Shown here piece by piece: positions 8,927 through 17,554 of a stretch of 64,000 nt of DNA (position 1 is the first letter of the stretch; each line of letters starts with the position of its first letter). A program made the position numbers and the translations under genes. Source of the DNA: JANQPX01 sp039197065 (GTDB lineage Bacteria > Pseudomonadota > Alphaproteobacteria > Geminicoccales > Geminicoccaceae); assembly GCA_039197065.1 (NCBI GenBank), contig JBCCUL010000014.1:62001-126000 (forward strand). The letters are read 5' to 3'. Below the pieces are notes generated by a model. The model was not told the DNA's origin. It did no database searches and saw nothing but the letters and a program-made list of their open reading frames with translations.

Positions 8927-9474
8927 GCCGCCAACCTTTCATCGCGATGATCGAATTCTGCGACGCGGTTCATCCATCCATTGAAGAACACCCGCTGCGA
9001 CGGGTCGCGTTCGACGATCAGCCGATAGAAGATGCGCCTTTCCTCGGCGAGGGCCGCGAGAAACCAGGGCCCCATAGCCGTCTCGGCCTTTCTGGCTTCG
9101 CGCCTGGTCTTTGGTCCCGACAGCCCGTCGACGGTGAGCGGCCCGAAGCTCGCAGCATTCAACACCTGCTGCAGGAACCTGATGGCACGCCTAGGACCGT
9201 GATTGACGGCGCTATCGAACAAGAAGGGGCGCACGCTTTCAGGGAGGGCGTCGATGCGCGGTTCGAGATAATAGGCGCGCCGGTAGATTTCGGCGGCCAG
9301 CTCACGCGAAATCGCACGGACGTCCTCGCGGGTCACCTCCCGACCGAGATAGCGCGCAAGCGTCTTGTGGGTGATGCCATATCGGGTCGGTCCACCCCGG
9401 TCAGCCGGATGGTCGACGAAACCTCCTTCTCGACGGATAATATCGTTGATCATGCTGTCGACGCTCTTGGTCAC
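8923..9474 (-). CDS. GH108 endolysin / N-acetylmuramidase
   Basis: 183 residues from GTG 9474, chosen because GGAG sits 7 bases upstream; the frame stays open to another GTG at 9492. Glycosyl hydrolase 108 motif: IIRREGGFVDHPADRGG followed by TRYGIT, with the catalytic Glu in EGG. The C-terminal part carries a family-type peptidoglycan-binding segment (GPLTVDGLSGPKT). It cuts the glycan backbone of peptidoglycan. No secretion signal is evident, which agrees with release through the neighbouring holin. Confidence 0.87.
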   Translation of the reverse strand: MTKSVDSMINDIIRREGGFVDHPADRGGPTRYGITHKTLARYLGREVTREDVRAISRELAAEIYRRAYYLEPRIDALPESVRPFLFDSAVNHGPRRAIRFLQQVLNAASFGPLTVDGLSGPKTRREARKAETAMGPWFLAALAEERRIFYRLIVERDPSQRVFFNGWMNRVAEFDHRDERLAA

Positions 9475-9619
9475 AGGCAGTCTCCGAAGCACAGGATGTC
9501 AGGGCGAAGCGCGGCTAAGAATGAAGTCGCAAACAGTAGAATTTACTCCTATATATGTCAAGGGTTTTTGCCTTTGAGGCGGTCGCTTCAGCACGCCCGT
9601 TGACCCCGAGGATCCAAAG

Positions 9620-10102
9620 GTGCAGGCTCCGACCAACAACCGATGCCGGGCTTTTGCGATGACGTCCAACGACACCACCGATGCCAAGATCTACGCTGAG
9701 GAATTTCTGGAAATCGCTCGGGACGGCGTGCCCTATGTCGGCCAGCTCGGTCTTGCGGTCGAGGCCTGGGAGGCCGGCCATGTCAAGGTGCGATTGCCCT
9801 ATACCGATTTGATCCGCCGGCCTGGCGGCACCATCTGCGGCCCGGCTCTGATGGGGCTCGCCGATGTCACGCTTTATGGCGTCGTGATGTCCCTCCTTGG
9901 CAGGACGGAACTCGCGGTGACGACCGATCTCAACTTTCATTTTCTCTCGAAACCGGAGCCGACGGATCTGCTTGCCGAGGGGCGCATTCTCAAGCTCGGC
10001 CGACGTCTTGCAGTCGGTGAGGTTTCCATCACGTCGGATGGTAAAACCCAGCCCGTTTGTCAGGCTGTCGGGTCCTATGCCATTCCGCCGACCATCGACT
10101 GA
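9620..10102 (+). CDS. PaaI-type hotdog-fold thioesterase
   Basis: 160 residues from GTG 9620, which has GAGG eight bases upstream; ATG 9659 (147 residues) is an alternative closer to usual family length. The motif GGTICGPALMGLADV matches the active-site helix of the PaaI/YdiI thioesterase family, and TTDLNFHFLSKP is the following conserved strand. Expected to hydrolyse small acyl-CoA or aryl-CoA thioesters; the substrate is not known. It stands alone, upstream of the ribosomal operon and unrelated to it. Confidence 0.82.
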   Translation: MQAPTNNRCRAFAMTSNDTTDAKIYAEEFLEIARDGVPYVGQLGLAVEAWEAGHVKVRLPYTDLIRRPGGTICGPALMGLADVTLYGVVMSLLGRTELAVTTDLNFHFLSKPEPTDLLAEGRILKLGRRLAVGEVSITSDGKTQPVCQAVGSYAIPPTID

Positions 10103-10383
10103 TCGAGCCAAGGCCTCACCGTCTTCTGGCCCCTTAGGAAGCGGGCTGGCTCAGCGGAAGCTGCGACCAGCGAACCCGAAACCATGGCCTAGACGGGATA
10201 GCCCGGATTTCCTTTGGCGAACACGTTGACTTCGACGCCAAATCGGCCTAACTACCTCGTCAGCGCTCGGATCGCTTCGATCCGGGCTGTTTCATGTTGG
10301 CGTGCTGTCACACGAAACACGCTGAATGTTCCATTCGGCGTCGCAATGGTATGGCGGCACTCGAAGATACGGACGCGGTTTTC

Positions 10384-10860
10384 ATGAAAACCTATTCTGC
10401 GACGCCTAGTGATGTCGAACGCGGCTGGTATGTCGTCGACGCGGAAGGCTTAGTGCTCGGCCGTCTCGCGGCGCTGGTCGCCGATCGGCTGCGTGGCAAA
10501 CATAAGCCGATGTACACGCCGAACATCGACTGCGGTGACCACGTCATCGTTGTCAATGCCGAAAAGATCGGCCTGACCGGCAGCAAGCGCACGCAAAAAA
10601 CCTACTACCGGCACACCGGCTATCCCGGCGGCATCAAGAGCACAACGGCGGAGCAGACGCTCAGCGGTGCTCATCCGGAGCGCGTTATCGAAAAGGCTGT
10701 CCAGCGCATGCTGCCCAAGGGGGCCTTGGGGCGTCAGCAGTTCAAGAAGCTCCATGTCTATGGCGGCGCCGAACATCCCCACCAGGGACAGTCGCCGGCT
10801 GACCTGAACGTTGCCGAACTTAATCGCAAAAATAGCATCAGAGAATCCAGCGATGGCTGA
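10384..10860 (+). CDS. rplM: 50S ribosomal protein L13
   Basis: 158 residues from ATG 10384; upstream in-frame codons have no L13 similarity. Conserved L13 segments: WYVVDAEGLVLGRLA, RGKHKPMYTPN, CGDHVIVVNAEKI, YYRHTGYPGG and RMLPKGALGRQ. It binds 23S rRNA early in large-subunit assembly. Its stop codon overlaps the start of rpsI by 8 bases, the classic rplM-rpsI operon. Confidence 0.98.
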   Translation: MKTYSATPSDVERGWYVVDAEGLVLGRLAALVADRLRGKHKPMYTPNIDCGDHVIVVNAEKIGLTGSKRTQKTYYRHTGYPGGIKSTTAEQTLSGAHPERVIEKAVQRMLPKGALGRQQFKKLHVYGGAEHPHQGQSPADLNVAELNRKNSIRESSDG

Positions 10861-11356
10861 AAATCCGACCCGCTCCCTGTCCGACCTTAAGGATCTGGCC
10901 CAGGCCGTTCCCTCGTCTCCGACCGCCGAAGCCGATGTTGCGACACCTGCGGAGCCCAAGATTGACGCCCAGGGACGGGCCTATGCGACCGGACGTCGGA
11001 AGGAATCGGTGGCGCGCGTCTGGCTGAAGCCTGGTGCCGGTCGGATTACGGTCAACGGCCGTGATGTCGAGACCTACTTCGCGCGTCCTGTGCTGCGCAT
11101 GATCATGAACCAGCCGTTCGAAGCGGCCGGTCGCGCTCAGCAGTTCGACGTTGTCTGCACGGTGAAGGGTGGCGGTCTTTCAGGTCAGGCCGGCGCTGTC
11201 CGTCACGGGATCAGCCGGGCCATGGTCGCCTACGATCCGACGCTCCGCCCCGCCCTCAAGACCGGCGGTTTCCTAACGCGCGATTCGCGCCGGGTCGAGC
11301 GCAAGAAGTACGGCCTTGCCAAAGCGCGTCGGAGCTTCCAGTTCTCGAAGCGCTGA
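10853..11356 (+). CDS. rpsI: 30S ribosomal protein S9
   Basis: 167 residues from ATG 10853 inside the end of rplM. Conserved S9 segments: ATGRRKESVARVWLKPG, GRDVETYF, KGGGLSGQAGAVRHGISRA, and the C-terminal tail QFSKR that reaches toward the P-site tRNA. The first ~45 residues are a Pro/Ala/Asp-rich extension, common in alphaproteobacterial S9. A clear terminator follows. Confidence 0.98.
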   Translation: MAENPTRSLSDLKDLAQAVPSSPTAEADVATPAEPKIDAQGRAYATGRRKESVARVWLKPGAGRITVNGRDVETYFARPVLRMIMNQPFEAAGRAQQFDVVCTVKGGGLSGQAGAVRHGISRAMVAYDPTLRPALKTGGFLTRDSRRVERKKYGLAKARRSFQFSKR

Positions 11357-11383
11357 GCGTATCGGGTCCAATCTTTTCAAGAG

Positions 11384-11415
11384 AAAGCCGCCTGGCAACC
11401 GTCAGGCGGCTTTTT
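11384..11415 (+). terminator. Rho-independent terminator after rpsI
   Basis: An 11-bp perfect stem (11384-11394 with 11403-11413), 8-base loop and T-run TTTTT (11411-11415), 27 bases after the rpsI stop. Confidence 0.9.
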
Positions 11416-11541
11416 CTTTTGGTATGACCAAATCATTTGCTTCCCGCCGCATGTCCTTATCGAACAGGTCGTTCCACCTGTTCGGGGAAAGCTCTCGGTT
11501 TTCGAAGGACGCCCCCGGATCTTGCGAAGTGGTCGTACGAC

Positions 11542-11721
11542 CTATTGGCCGGAGGCTTGTTTCCGAGGTTCGTAAATGAAGACCTGTCCGCAATAGGGGC
11601 AGACCGCACGCTGATCATCATCGATCGCCAGATAGACGCGAGGATGTCCGAGCTGTCCGCCGCCGCCGTCGCAGGCGATCGTCTTGCTGTCGACTTTGAT
11701 GGCTTCGGCCTTAACGTTCAT
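11542..11721 (-). CDS. CHCC-type zinc-finger protein
   Basis: 59 residues from ATG 11721; ATG 11757 would add 12 residues. The sequence has ACDGGGGQLGHPRVYL and CPYCGQVFIY, giving the C...H...CxxC zinc-ligand pattern of the zf-CHCC family (NDUFS6-like). In mitochondria and alphaproteobacteria such proteins are linked to respiratory complex I assembly, but a direct role for this copy is not shown. It is monocistronic, between convergent rpsI and divergent rbsK. Confidence 0.85.
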   Translation of the reverse strand: MNVKAEAIKVDSKTIACDGGGGQLGHPRVYLAIDDDQRAVCPYCGQVFIYEPRKQASGQ

Positions 11722-11871
11722 CGACCGTCCCGCTTGGCTGCTGATATTGAAAGGCATCTTGGATTTCGGCAACTTACGGTAAGGCCCATGAGGTTGACAA
11801 GCGGCGCTATCGGCGTCGGTTAGGCTTGGCGGCGGGCTTTTCATGACGTCGCCCAACAGAGGGGATAGGGG

Positions 11872-12789
11872 ATGCTGCTGGTCTTTGGCTCGCTGAATGC
11901 GGATATGCTCTTCAAGGTCGAGACGCTGCCGCGACCTGGGGAAACGGTGCTCTGTCCCGGCTACGAACTTGCAGCTGGCGGGAAAGGGGCGAACCAGGCG
12001 GCTGCAGCGGCCAAAGCAGGCGCCGATGTCCATATGGTTGGCCATCTGGGCGCCGACAGCTTCGGCGCGTTCACCAGGGAGGTGATGGCTGAAGCAGGCG
12101 TGAATTGCGATCGGGTCGAAACCTCCAAGCAGGCGACCGCGATCGCCGTCATCGGCGTCGATCAGGCGGCGGAAAATCAGATCATCGTGGCGAGCGGCGC
12201 CAATCTCGATACTCGTGCGGATCAGGTTTCGGAGGATCTCTTCGGCGCTGGCATGACAGCGCTTTGTCAAAACGAGATCCGGCAGGACGCCACCTTCGAT
12301 TTTCTGAAGCGCGCCAAAGCGGGCGGGTCCCGGACCATCCTCAACCTTGCGCCCGCAGCAATGCTGGAGCCTGGCATGGGCGATCCGATCGATATTCTGG
12401 TCGTCAATGAAATCGAGGCCGCGATGGCAGTCGGCCAGGAGACGATGGGCGACGACGCCCTGGCCTTCGCGAGTGATCTCAGTCGAAAGCTAGTTCTGAC
12501 CGCGGTGATTACGCTTGGGGCAGAGGGCGCTGTAGCCGCGGGACCTGATGGGCGATTCAAGGTCGCCAGCCTCGTGATCGAACCCGTCGATACCACGGGT
12601 GCCGGCGATGCGTTTGTCGGCGTTCTCGCAGCAGCGCTCGATCAGGGCGAAGCTCTTCCTCTCGCGCTGCAAAAAGCGAGCGTGGGCGCTGGTCTCGCCT
12701 GTACGGGCCTCGGGGCTCAAACGAGCCAGCCGCTTGCTGCCGACATCCAAAAGCGACTGCAGGAGGTGGCGGTCAACGCTGTCGATTGA
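11872..12789 (+). CDS. rbsK: Ribokinase / PfkB-family carbohydrate kinase
   Basis: 305 residues. PfkB signatures: GGKGANQA (36-43), NEIE (179-182) and DTTGAGDAF (240-248) with catalytic base D246. It phosphorylates ribose at O5 if it is a true ribokinase; other PfkB substrates cannot be excluded because no ribose transporter or nucleoside gene is adjacent. Apparently monocistronic; the upstream gene is on the other strand. Confidence 0.88.
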   Translation: MLLVFGSLNADMLFKVETLPRPGETVLCPGYELAAGGKGANQAAAAAKAGADVHMVGHLGADSFGAFTREVMAEAGVNCDRVETSKQATAIAVIGVDQAAENQIIVASGANLDTRADQVSEDLFGAGMTALCQNEIRQDATFDFLKRAKAGGSRTILNLAPAAMLEPGMGDPIDILVVNEIEAAMAVGQETMGDDALAFASDLSRKLVLTAVITLGAEGAVAAGPDGRFKVASLVIEPVDTTGAGDAFVGVLAAALDQGEALPLALQKASVGAGLACTGLGAQTSQPLAADIQKRLQEVAVNAVD

Positions 12790-12906
12790 CGCGGGGGGAG
12801 CCCCTAAAGGCCATAGCCGGATGTCTCGATAGAACAGAACGCCAAGCCGAGCCGAGGTCCGGCGCCCGGTCGAGGTTAGACCACCAGGTCGAGGTTCGAC
12901 TTCGGC

Positions 12907-13323
12907 TTATTCGTCTCGGAACACCTTTTCGCGGCGCTCGTGGCGCTCCTGGGCCTCGATGCTGAGCGTTGCGATTGGGCGTGCCTCCAGGCGCTGAAGG
13001 CCGATCGGTTCCTGACTTTCTTCGCAATAGCCGTAGGAACCATCTTCGATCCGTTCGATGGCGGCGGCGATTTTTGACAGAAGCTTGCGTTCGCGGTCCC
13101 TGGCGCGAAGCTGAAAGCTGCGCTCGGTCTCGAAGGAAGCCCAGTCGCTCATATCGGCGAGGCGATTGTCCTCTTCCTTGAGCTGTTTCAAGGTCTCGTT
13201 CGAACCTCTCAGGATCTCTTCGCGCCAGCCCATCAGCTTGTTGCGAAAATATTCAAGCTGCCGATCGTTCATGTAAGGCTCGTCCTCGCTCGGACGATAG
13301 TCCTCGGTGATGAGGTCCGACAT
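12907..13323 (-). CDS. dksA: RNA polymerase-binding transcription factor DksA
   Basis: 138 residues. A coiled-coil region (~20-95) carries the tip motif DMSDWA (57-62), matching the DxxDxA that acts in the RNA polymerase secondary channel. The C-terminal finger keeps only Cys100: the other three zinc-ligand positions are Ser103, Ser121 and Ala124, so zinc is probably not bound. This pattern is common in alphaproteobacterial DksA. It adjusts rRNA and amino-acid promoters with ppGpp. Transcribed convergently with rbsK. Confidence 0.93.
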   Translation of the reverse strand: MSDLITEDYRPSEDEPYMNDRQLEYFRNKLMGWREEILRGSNETLKQLKEEDNRLADMSDWASFETERSFQLRARDRERKLLSKIAAAIERIEDGSYGYCEESQEPIGLQRLEARPIATLSIEAQERHERREKVFRDE

Positions 13324-13564
13324 GCGTCCTCCAAACGCCTACTACCCAAACGCTTACCATGGCATCGTCATGCAACGCAGCGTCGGATCGCTTCCTGAAA
13401 CAAACAAGACCCTAACGGATCGTTTCCCTAGCTCAGTGCAGCCTCCGGCGCAAGCCGATCCTGCATAGAACGAAAAGATGAAGAAATCGTAAAAAGCGCC
13501 GGATAAAAACAGCGTCTATGTCGGTCTCAACTGTAGATCAATTGTCGGCCCGAGCTTTGCAATT

Positions 13565-14335
13565 TTATTGTGAGGTGACGTCACGGCAGACCGGGCAGTC
13601 TGCGCGACGCTCGACGCCGATCCGGCTGAACCTTGTGGACAGGCCGTCATAGAGAAGGAGCGTGCCGGACAGACTTTCACCCCGCCCAAGAAGCTCCTTG
13701 ACCACCTCGACCGCCTGAAGCGAGCCCATCACGCCGACGACAGGCCCGAGCACGCCGCCTTCGGCGCAGGACGGAATGAGGTCCTCGGGCGGATGGTCGG
13801 GGAAGACGCAGCGATAGCAGGGGTGAGGTGCGCCGAGATGGGCCTTGTAAGTCGAAAGCTGACCCTCGACGCCCTGAACCGCCGCGCTGACCAGGGGCTT
13901 TCCGAGATCGAAACAGGTCTTGTGAACTGCGTCTCTGGTCGAGAAATTATCGGATCCGTCCGCTACGATATCGTAGCGATCGATCAACGCCTTGGCATTG
14001 TCCGGTGTCAGCCTTTCCTCATGGAGCACGATCTCGATCTCGGGATTGAGCGCACCTGCCGTCCGCTTTGCACTCTTCGTCTTGGCGAGACCGACACTCT
14101 CGGTCGGATGCGCGATCTGCCGATGCAGGTTGCTAAGATCGACGGTGTCATCGTCGACGATGCCAAGTCTGCCGATCCCGGCCGCGGCGAGATAAAGAAG
14201 GAGCGGTGAGCCCAGACCTCCGGCGCCGATGACGAGTACGCGGGCATCGAGCAGCTTCGCCTGGCCGGTGCCGCCAACTTCCGGGAGCACGATGTGGCGG
14301 GCATAGCGCAGCATCTGTTGGTCATTGAAGGGCAT
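13565..14335 (-). CDS. moeB: Molybdopterin-synthase adenylyltransferase (MoeB/ThiF/HesA family)
   Basis: 256 residues, E1-like adenylating enzyme. ATP-binding GAGGLGSP (37-44) is followed by DDDTVDLSNLHRQ. Two CxxC pairs (CYRC and CPVC) form the structural zinc site. It activates the C-terminal glycine of a MoaD- or ThiS-like carrier for sulfur transfer. No moa or thi genes are nearby, so MoeB against ThiF is not settled by context; it lacks a rhodanese domain. Divergent from the flagellar operon, sharing the upstream region with the CtrA box. Confidence 0.87.
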   Translation of the reverse strand: MPFNDQQMLRYARHIVLPEVGGTGQAKLLDARVLVIGAGGLGSPLLLYLAAAGIGRLGIVDDDTVDLSNLHRQIAHPTESVGLAKTKSAKRTAGALNPEIEIVLHEERLTPDNAKALIDRYDIVADGSDNFSTRDAVHKTCFDLGKPLVSAAVQGVEGQLSTYKAHLGAPHPCYRCVFPDHPPEDLIPSCAEGGVLGPVVGVMGSLQAVEVVKELLGRGESLSGTLLLYDGLSTRFSRIGVERRADCPVCRDVTSQ

Positions 14336-14373
14336 GGGGCTTCACTGTTTCTGCAGAAGGAAAAGGTGACGCG

Positions 14374-14388
14374 TTAACGGTTTCTTAA
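14374..14388 (+). promoter_or_regulatory. CtrA full site upstream of the flagellar operon
   Basis: Perfect TTAA-N7-TTAA (14374-14377 and 14385-14388), 66 bases before the flhX-like start. CtrA controls early flagellar operons in many alphaproteobacteria, which fits the fliO and fliP genes downstream. It also lies 39 bases from the divergent moeB start. Confidence 0.7.
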
Positions 14389-14453
14389 GGTTACCACGAT
14401 ATGAACGTCAGGCGAGGCGCGATCGATCGTCTCGATGTGCCGGAAAGGATCGG

Positions 14454-14732
14454 ATGGTGGCCGAAGATCCAAAGACCGCTGTTGCACTGGGTTATGAGCG
14501 AGGTGGCGAGGACCTTCCGCGCGTTCTGGCTAAAGGACGAGGTGCGGTCGCCGAGCAGATCATCGCGATCGCCGAAGACAACGGCATCGCCGTGCATCGG
14601 GACGAAGATCTGGTGGAAGTGCTCGATCGGCTGGAGATCGATGCGCCTATCCCTGTCGCCGCCTTCGCCGCCGTGGCCGAAATTCTCGCTCACCTCTACA
14701 GGGTCAACGACGACATGGGCAAGGGATCATGA
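14454..14732 (+). CDS. FlhB C-terminal homologue (FlhX-like)
   Basis: 92 residues corresponding to the cytoplasmic export-switch domain of FlhB/YscU without the membrane part. The start EDPKTAVALGYERG is the hallmark of FlhX-type proteins. They can substitute for the FlhB cytoplasmic domain in substrate-specificity switching of flagellar export. ATG 14454 has GGAAAGGA just upstream. First gene of a four-gene flagellar cluster; the next start overlaps its stop (ATGA). Confidence 0.85.
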   Translation: MVAEDPKTAVALGYERGGEDLPRVLAKGRGAVAEQIIAIAEDNGIAVHRDEDLVEVLDRLEIDAPIPVAAFAAVAEILAHLYRVNDDMGKGS

Positions 14733-15064
14733 CTGACATCCCGGAGCCGGCGATGTCGCCATTGATCGAGGAGCTGAAGGCCGTGATTGCCGGCCTCGAG
14801 CATGCGAGACGCACCCTTCACAAAGATGATCCTGTCGAAGCGAGTGAGCTTTGGCTCCGGCTGGAGAGATGCGCCGGCCGCCTCGCCATGCTCGATCGCC
14901 AGGAGCGAGATGGCGTCAAGCCGACCCTGCTTGCGCTCTTGGATGAGCTGGAGCGAACGATCGCAACATTCGGTGCCGAGCACCGTCATCTCGGCGACAA
15001 GCTGAAATCTGCAAACCGCAGCATGGCGGCGGGTGCCGCCTACCGTCAAACCTCTGTGCGTTGA
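14729..15064 (+). CDS. Putative flagellar chaperone (FlgN-like), low similarity
   Basis: 111 residues, almost entirely helical and Leu/Glu/Arg-rich, ending in NRSMAAGAAYRQTS. Size, helical character and position between flhX-like and fliO genes suggest an FlgN-type export chaperone for hook-associated proteins, but no strong signature is visible. It is translationally coupled to the upstream gene by an ATGA overlap. Could instead be another small flagellar assembly factor. Confidence 0.5.
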   Translation: MTDIPEPAMSPLIEELKAVIAGLEHARRTLHKDDPVEASELWLRLERCAGRLAMLDRQERDGVKPTLLALLDELERTIATFGAEHRHLGDKLKSANRSMAAGAAYRQTSVR

Positions 15065-15076
15065 AGCTGCATCATC

Positions 15077-15394
15077 ATGATCATGACTGACTATCTCCGA
15101 TTCTTCGTGGCGCTGATCATTGTTTTGGGGCTGATCGCGCTCTTCGCATGGATCGCAAGGCGTTTCCGGCTAGGCGGTCTTGCAGGAGCTTCGATGATGT
15201 CCGGTCGCCTTGCAATCGTCGAGAATTTGCCGATCGATGGGCGCCAACGGCTGGTTCTCATCCGTCGGGATGATCGTGAGAGCCTTGTTCTGATCGGTCA
15301 GGATCGATCGCTGGTGATCGAAAGCGGTATCGAGAGGCCAAGAGAGCCGGTCGCCGCCATGAAGGCCGTCAAGTCAGCCATGTCGCCGTCATGA
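15077..15394 (+). CDS. fliO: Flagellar biosynthetic protein FliO
   Basis: 105 residues. One N-terminal membrane helix (~5-27) is followed by RRFRLGG and a compact cytoplasmic domain with GRLAIVENLPIDGRQRLVLIRRD, the conserved FliO motif. FliO stabilises FliP during assembly of the export gate. ATG 15077 or the in-frame ATG 15083 could be used. The stop overlaps the fliP start (ATGA). Confidence 0.88.
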   Translation: MIMTDYLRFFVALIIVLGLIALFAWIARRFRLGGLAGASMMSGRLAIVENLPIDGRQRLVLIRRDDRESLVLIGQDRSLVIESGIERPREPVAAMKAVKSAMSPS

Positions 15395-16167
15395 GCCGTA
15401 TGTCCACATCTGGCGTTTGGAAGACAGTCGGTCCAGCTGCCTTGATCGTCGGCCTGGCCTCGCCTGCCCTGGGGCAAAGCCTCAACATCGATCTGGCTGA
15501 GGGTATCAGCGTCACCAGTCAGCTCATCCAGCTCGTGGCGCTGGTGACGATCCTGAGCCTTGCGCCCTCGATCATCGTTATGGTGACGTCGTTCACCCGC
15601 ATCGTCGTGGTTCTCGCCTTTCTGCGCACGGCGCTCGGGCTGCAGCAGACACCGCCCAATGCGGTGCTGATCTCACTCGCCCTGTTCGCTACAGGGTTCA
15701 TCATGGCGCCGACGCTCGAGCAGGTTTACGAGGAGGGACTGGTGCCGCTGCTCGACGAGTCCATCGATGAGAAGGAAGCCTTCGAAAGGGCGGCCATGCC
15801 CGTTCGCCGGTTCATGCTCGAGCATGTAAGAAGTAAAGATCTCGAGCTGTTTCTCGAGCTTTCGACGCCCGGTTCCGATGAGCCGCCGGTATTGGAGAAT
15901 CCGGACGAAACACCGCTTCGCGCTCTGATTCCTGCCTTCATGATCAGCGAACTCAGACGCGCTTTCGAGATCGGTTTTCTGATCTTCATCCCGTTCCTGA
16001 TCATCGACATGGTAATCGCCTCCGTCCTGATGTCGATGGGTATGATGATGCTGCCTCCGGTGTTGATCTCGATGCCGTTCAAGCTGGTGTTCTTCGTTCT
16101 TGTGGACGGTTGGTATCTGATTATGGGATCGTTGGTGGCGAGCTATGCCGGCAACGGGACGTTTTGA
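15391..16167 (+). CDS. fliP: Flagellar export gate protein FliP
   Basis: 258 residues. A signal-like N terminus ends near SPALGQ. Signatures: VMVTSFTRIVVVLAFLRTALG, QQTPPNAVLISLALF, LIPAFMISELRRAFEIGF and MMMLPPVLISMPFKL, with four membrane helices. Five FliP copies with FliQ and FliR form the core of the type III export gate. fliQ and fliR are not here, so the export-gate genes are split in this genome. Confidence 0.97.
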   Translation: MSRMSTSGVWKTVGPAALIVGLASPALGQSLNIDLAEGISVTSQLIQLVALVTILSLAPSIIVMVTSFTRIVVVLAFLRTALGLQQTPPNAVLISLALFATGFIMAPTLEQVYEEGLVPLLDESIDEKEAFERAAMPVRRFMLEHVRSKDLELFLELSTPGSDEPPVLENPDETPLRALIPAFMISELRRAFEIGFLIFIPFLIIDMVIASVLMSMGMMMLPPVLISMPFKLVFFVLVDGWYLIMGSLVASYAGNGTF

Positions 16168-16490
16168 TCTCCTGACCGAAAAGCGCGCATCGGACCAGCC
16201 GAAAGCGTCGAACGTCATATCGCGCCAGCATCCTAAGTGGCCACAGCATGCGGAAACCGACGTGATGAGGGCGCTTGGGGCCGGTTCGGAAGGTTATCAA
16301 CCAATCTCATCATACGGCAGTCGAGGTCAGACGGAGAAGCGGTCGCTGACCGGTGCGGGGCATCGATCAAGATCGATGACGACGTCTGGGCCGGCTGCAA
16401 AACGACCCGAAGGATGACCTTGTTCCTGGCATCTGCGTCTTCCCTTGGTGCTTGCGATGTGCCGTATCACGGCGCGCGAAGCCTTCGGGG
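16168..16490. other. Intergenic, no gene recognised
   Basis: Between convergent fliP and the desaturase gene. Short open frames exist but show no protein family features or ribosome-binding signal. The remainder of the gap is a dispersed palindromic repeat. Confidence 0.5.
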
Positions 16491-16590
16491 TTCTTTCCGA
16501 TCAAGTGGAATCACTTGATCGATAAGAAAATGCGGCGAAACAACGAGATAGAGCATCTGTATCGATCGCTTGCGATCGGAAACCGCTCTA
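16491..16590. repeat. Dispersed palindromic repeat, copy A
   Basis: A ~100-bp unit nearly identical to one at 39604-39706. It contains a hairpin around the mirrored GATCAAGTG/CACTTGATC (16499-16521), a conserved middle AATGCGGCGAAACAA, and a second palindrome TCGATCGC/GCGATCGGA followed by CCGCTCTA. It lies in a convergent intergenic region, as does copy B. Sequences of this type are common between rhizobial genes and often give spurious small ORFs. Confidence 0.85.
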
Positions 16591-16645
16591 GCGTCTGCTC
16601 GCGGACAAGGCCATGAAATCGTCCGAAAACTTTCTAGGCGGGCAC

Positions 16646-17554
16646 CTAGAGAAAAGGGTGGGGCGGGCGGTCGATCGGGCGGATGAGAAATCGTCCGGCG
16701 ATCTCGCCATAGCCGCCGGAATAGCAAAGGCCGCCATTCTCCTTCAGTAGGCTCGAGCGGTGCTGGCGGTAGTACGCCGGCAGCGCCTGCCAGGGGAGGT
16801 CGGGCCGACGATGATGGGCGTGGTGCAGATTGTTATTGAGAAACAGGAGGGAAAAGAACGGTCCCGCCTCGACGATGGCCGTGCGCTCCAGCGGCGTATG
16901 GGCGGCTTTGTGTTCGGCAAACGACCGAAGCAGGGTGAGGCTAAGTCCGGGAAGCACGAAGCAGCCGACATAGGTCCACAAGGACATATCCGCGACCGCG
17001 ACGATCCATATGACGATCGGTGCGGCCATCGGAATGTGCAGGAGCCATGTTCTGAGATTCCGGCGATCGCCAGCGATCAGCGCTTTGGTCTCGCTTGTCA
17101 GAAACTGGCCTATGACGAGAAAGGGTCCGAGGAGCAGACGACCGATCAGCGTATTGTGGCAGATCAGCAGGCAGCGAATGGCAAAGGACAGTTGTGACCA
17201 ACTTTTCTGGTTGACATAGAACGACTCCGGATCGCGTCTGGGATCCGTCAGAATGTTGATATTGTGGTGTGCGCGATGGGTCGACCGGTAGATGCCATAG
17301 GGCAGCCAGAGCGACAGGGGCGGCAAGGCGATCAGATCATTGAGCCAGCGTTTCTCCGAGAAGTGATCATGGACCGCTTCGTGCTGAAAGGATCCCTGCC
17401 AGGCCAGAAGTAAGCCGCCCAGGGGAATAAGCAACCAAAGCGGGATAACTTGATGAAACCATGTCGCCGTCAACCAGGCGATATAGATGAAACTGGACAG
17501 GATCCAGCTGACGAGTTTGGCATGTCGGCGGTCATGGTCTGCATTTATGTCCAA
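16646..17554 (-). CDS. Fatty acid desaturase family membrane protein
   Basis: 302 residues with several membrane helices. Three His boxes for a di-iron centre: HEAVH (58-62), HRAHH (93-97) and HHAHH (244-248). The QGSFQHEAVHDH context fits the membrane fatty acid desaturase superfamily; a hydroxylase or carotenoid-modifying role is possible since the superfamily is broad. No lipid genes flank it. The stop codon falls in a short hairpin (16632-16649). Likely monocistronic. Confidence 0.85.
   Translation of the reverse strand: MDINADHDRRHAKLVSWILSSFIYIAWLTATWFHQVIPLWLLIPLGGLLLAWQGSFQHEAVHDHFSEKRWLNDLIALPPLSLWLPYGIYRSTHRAHHNINILTDPRRDPESFYVNQKSWSQLSFAIRCLLICHNTLIGRLLLGPFLVIGQFLTSETKALIAGDRRNLRTWLLHIPMAAPIVIWIVAVADMSLWTYVGCFVLPGLSLTLLRSFAEHKAAHTPLERTAIVEAGPFFSLLFLNNNLHHAHHRRPDLPWQALPAYYRQHRSSLLKENGGLCYSGGYGEIAGRFLIRPIDRPPHPFL

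Noticed and set aside
16145..16518. Two small plus-strand frames after fliP
   Set aside because: No SD, no conserved features, and one runs into the dispersed repeat.
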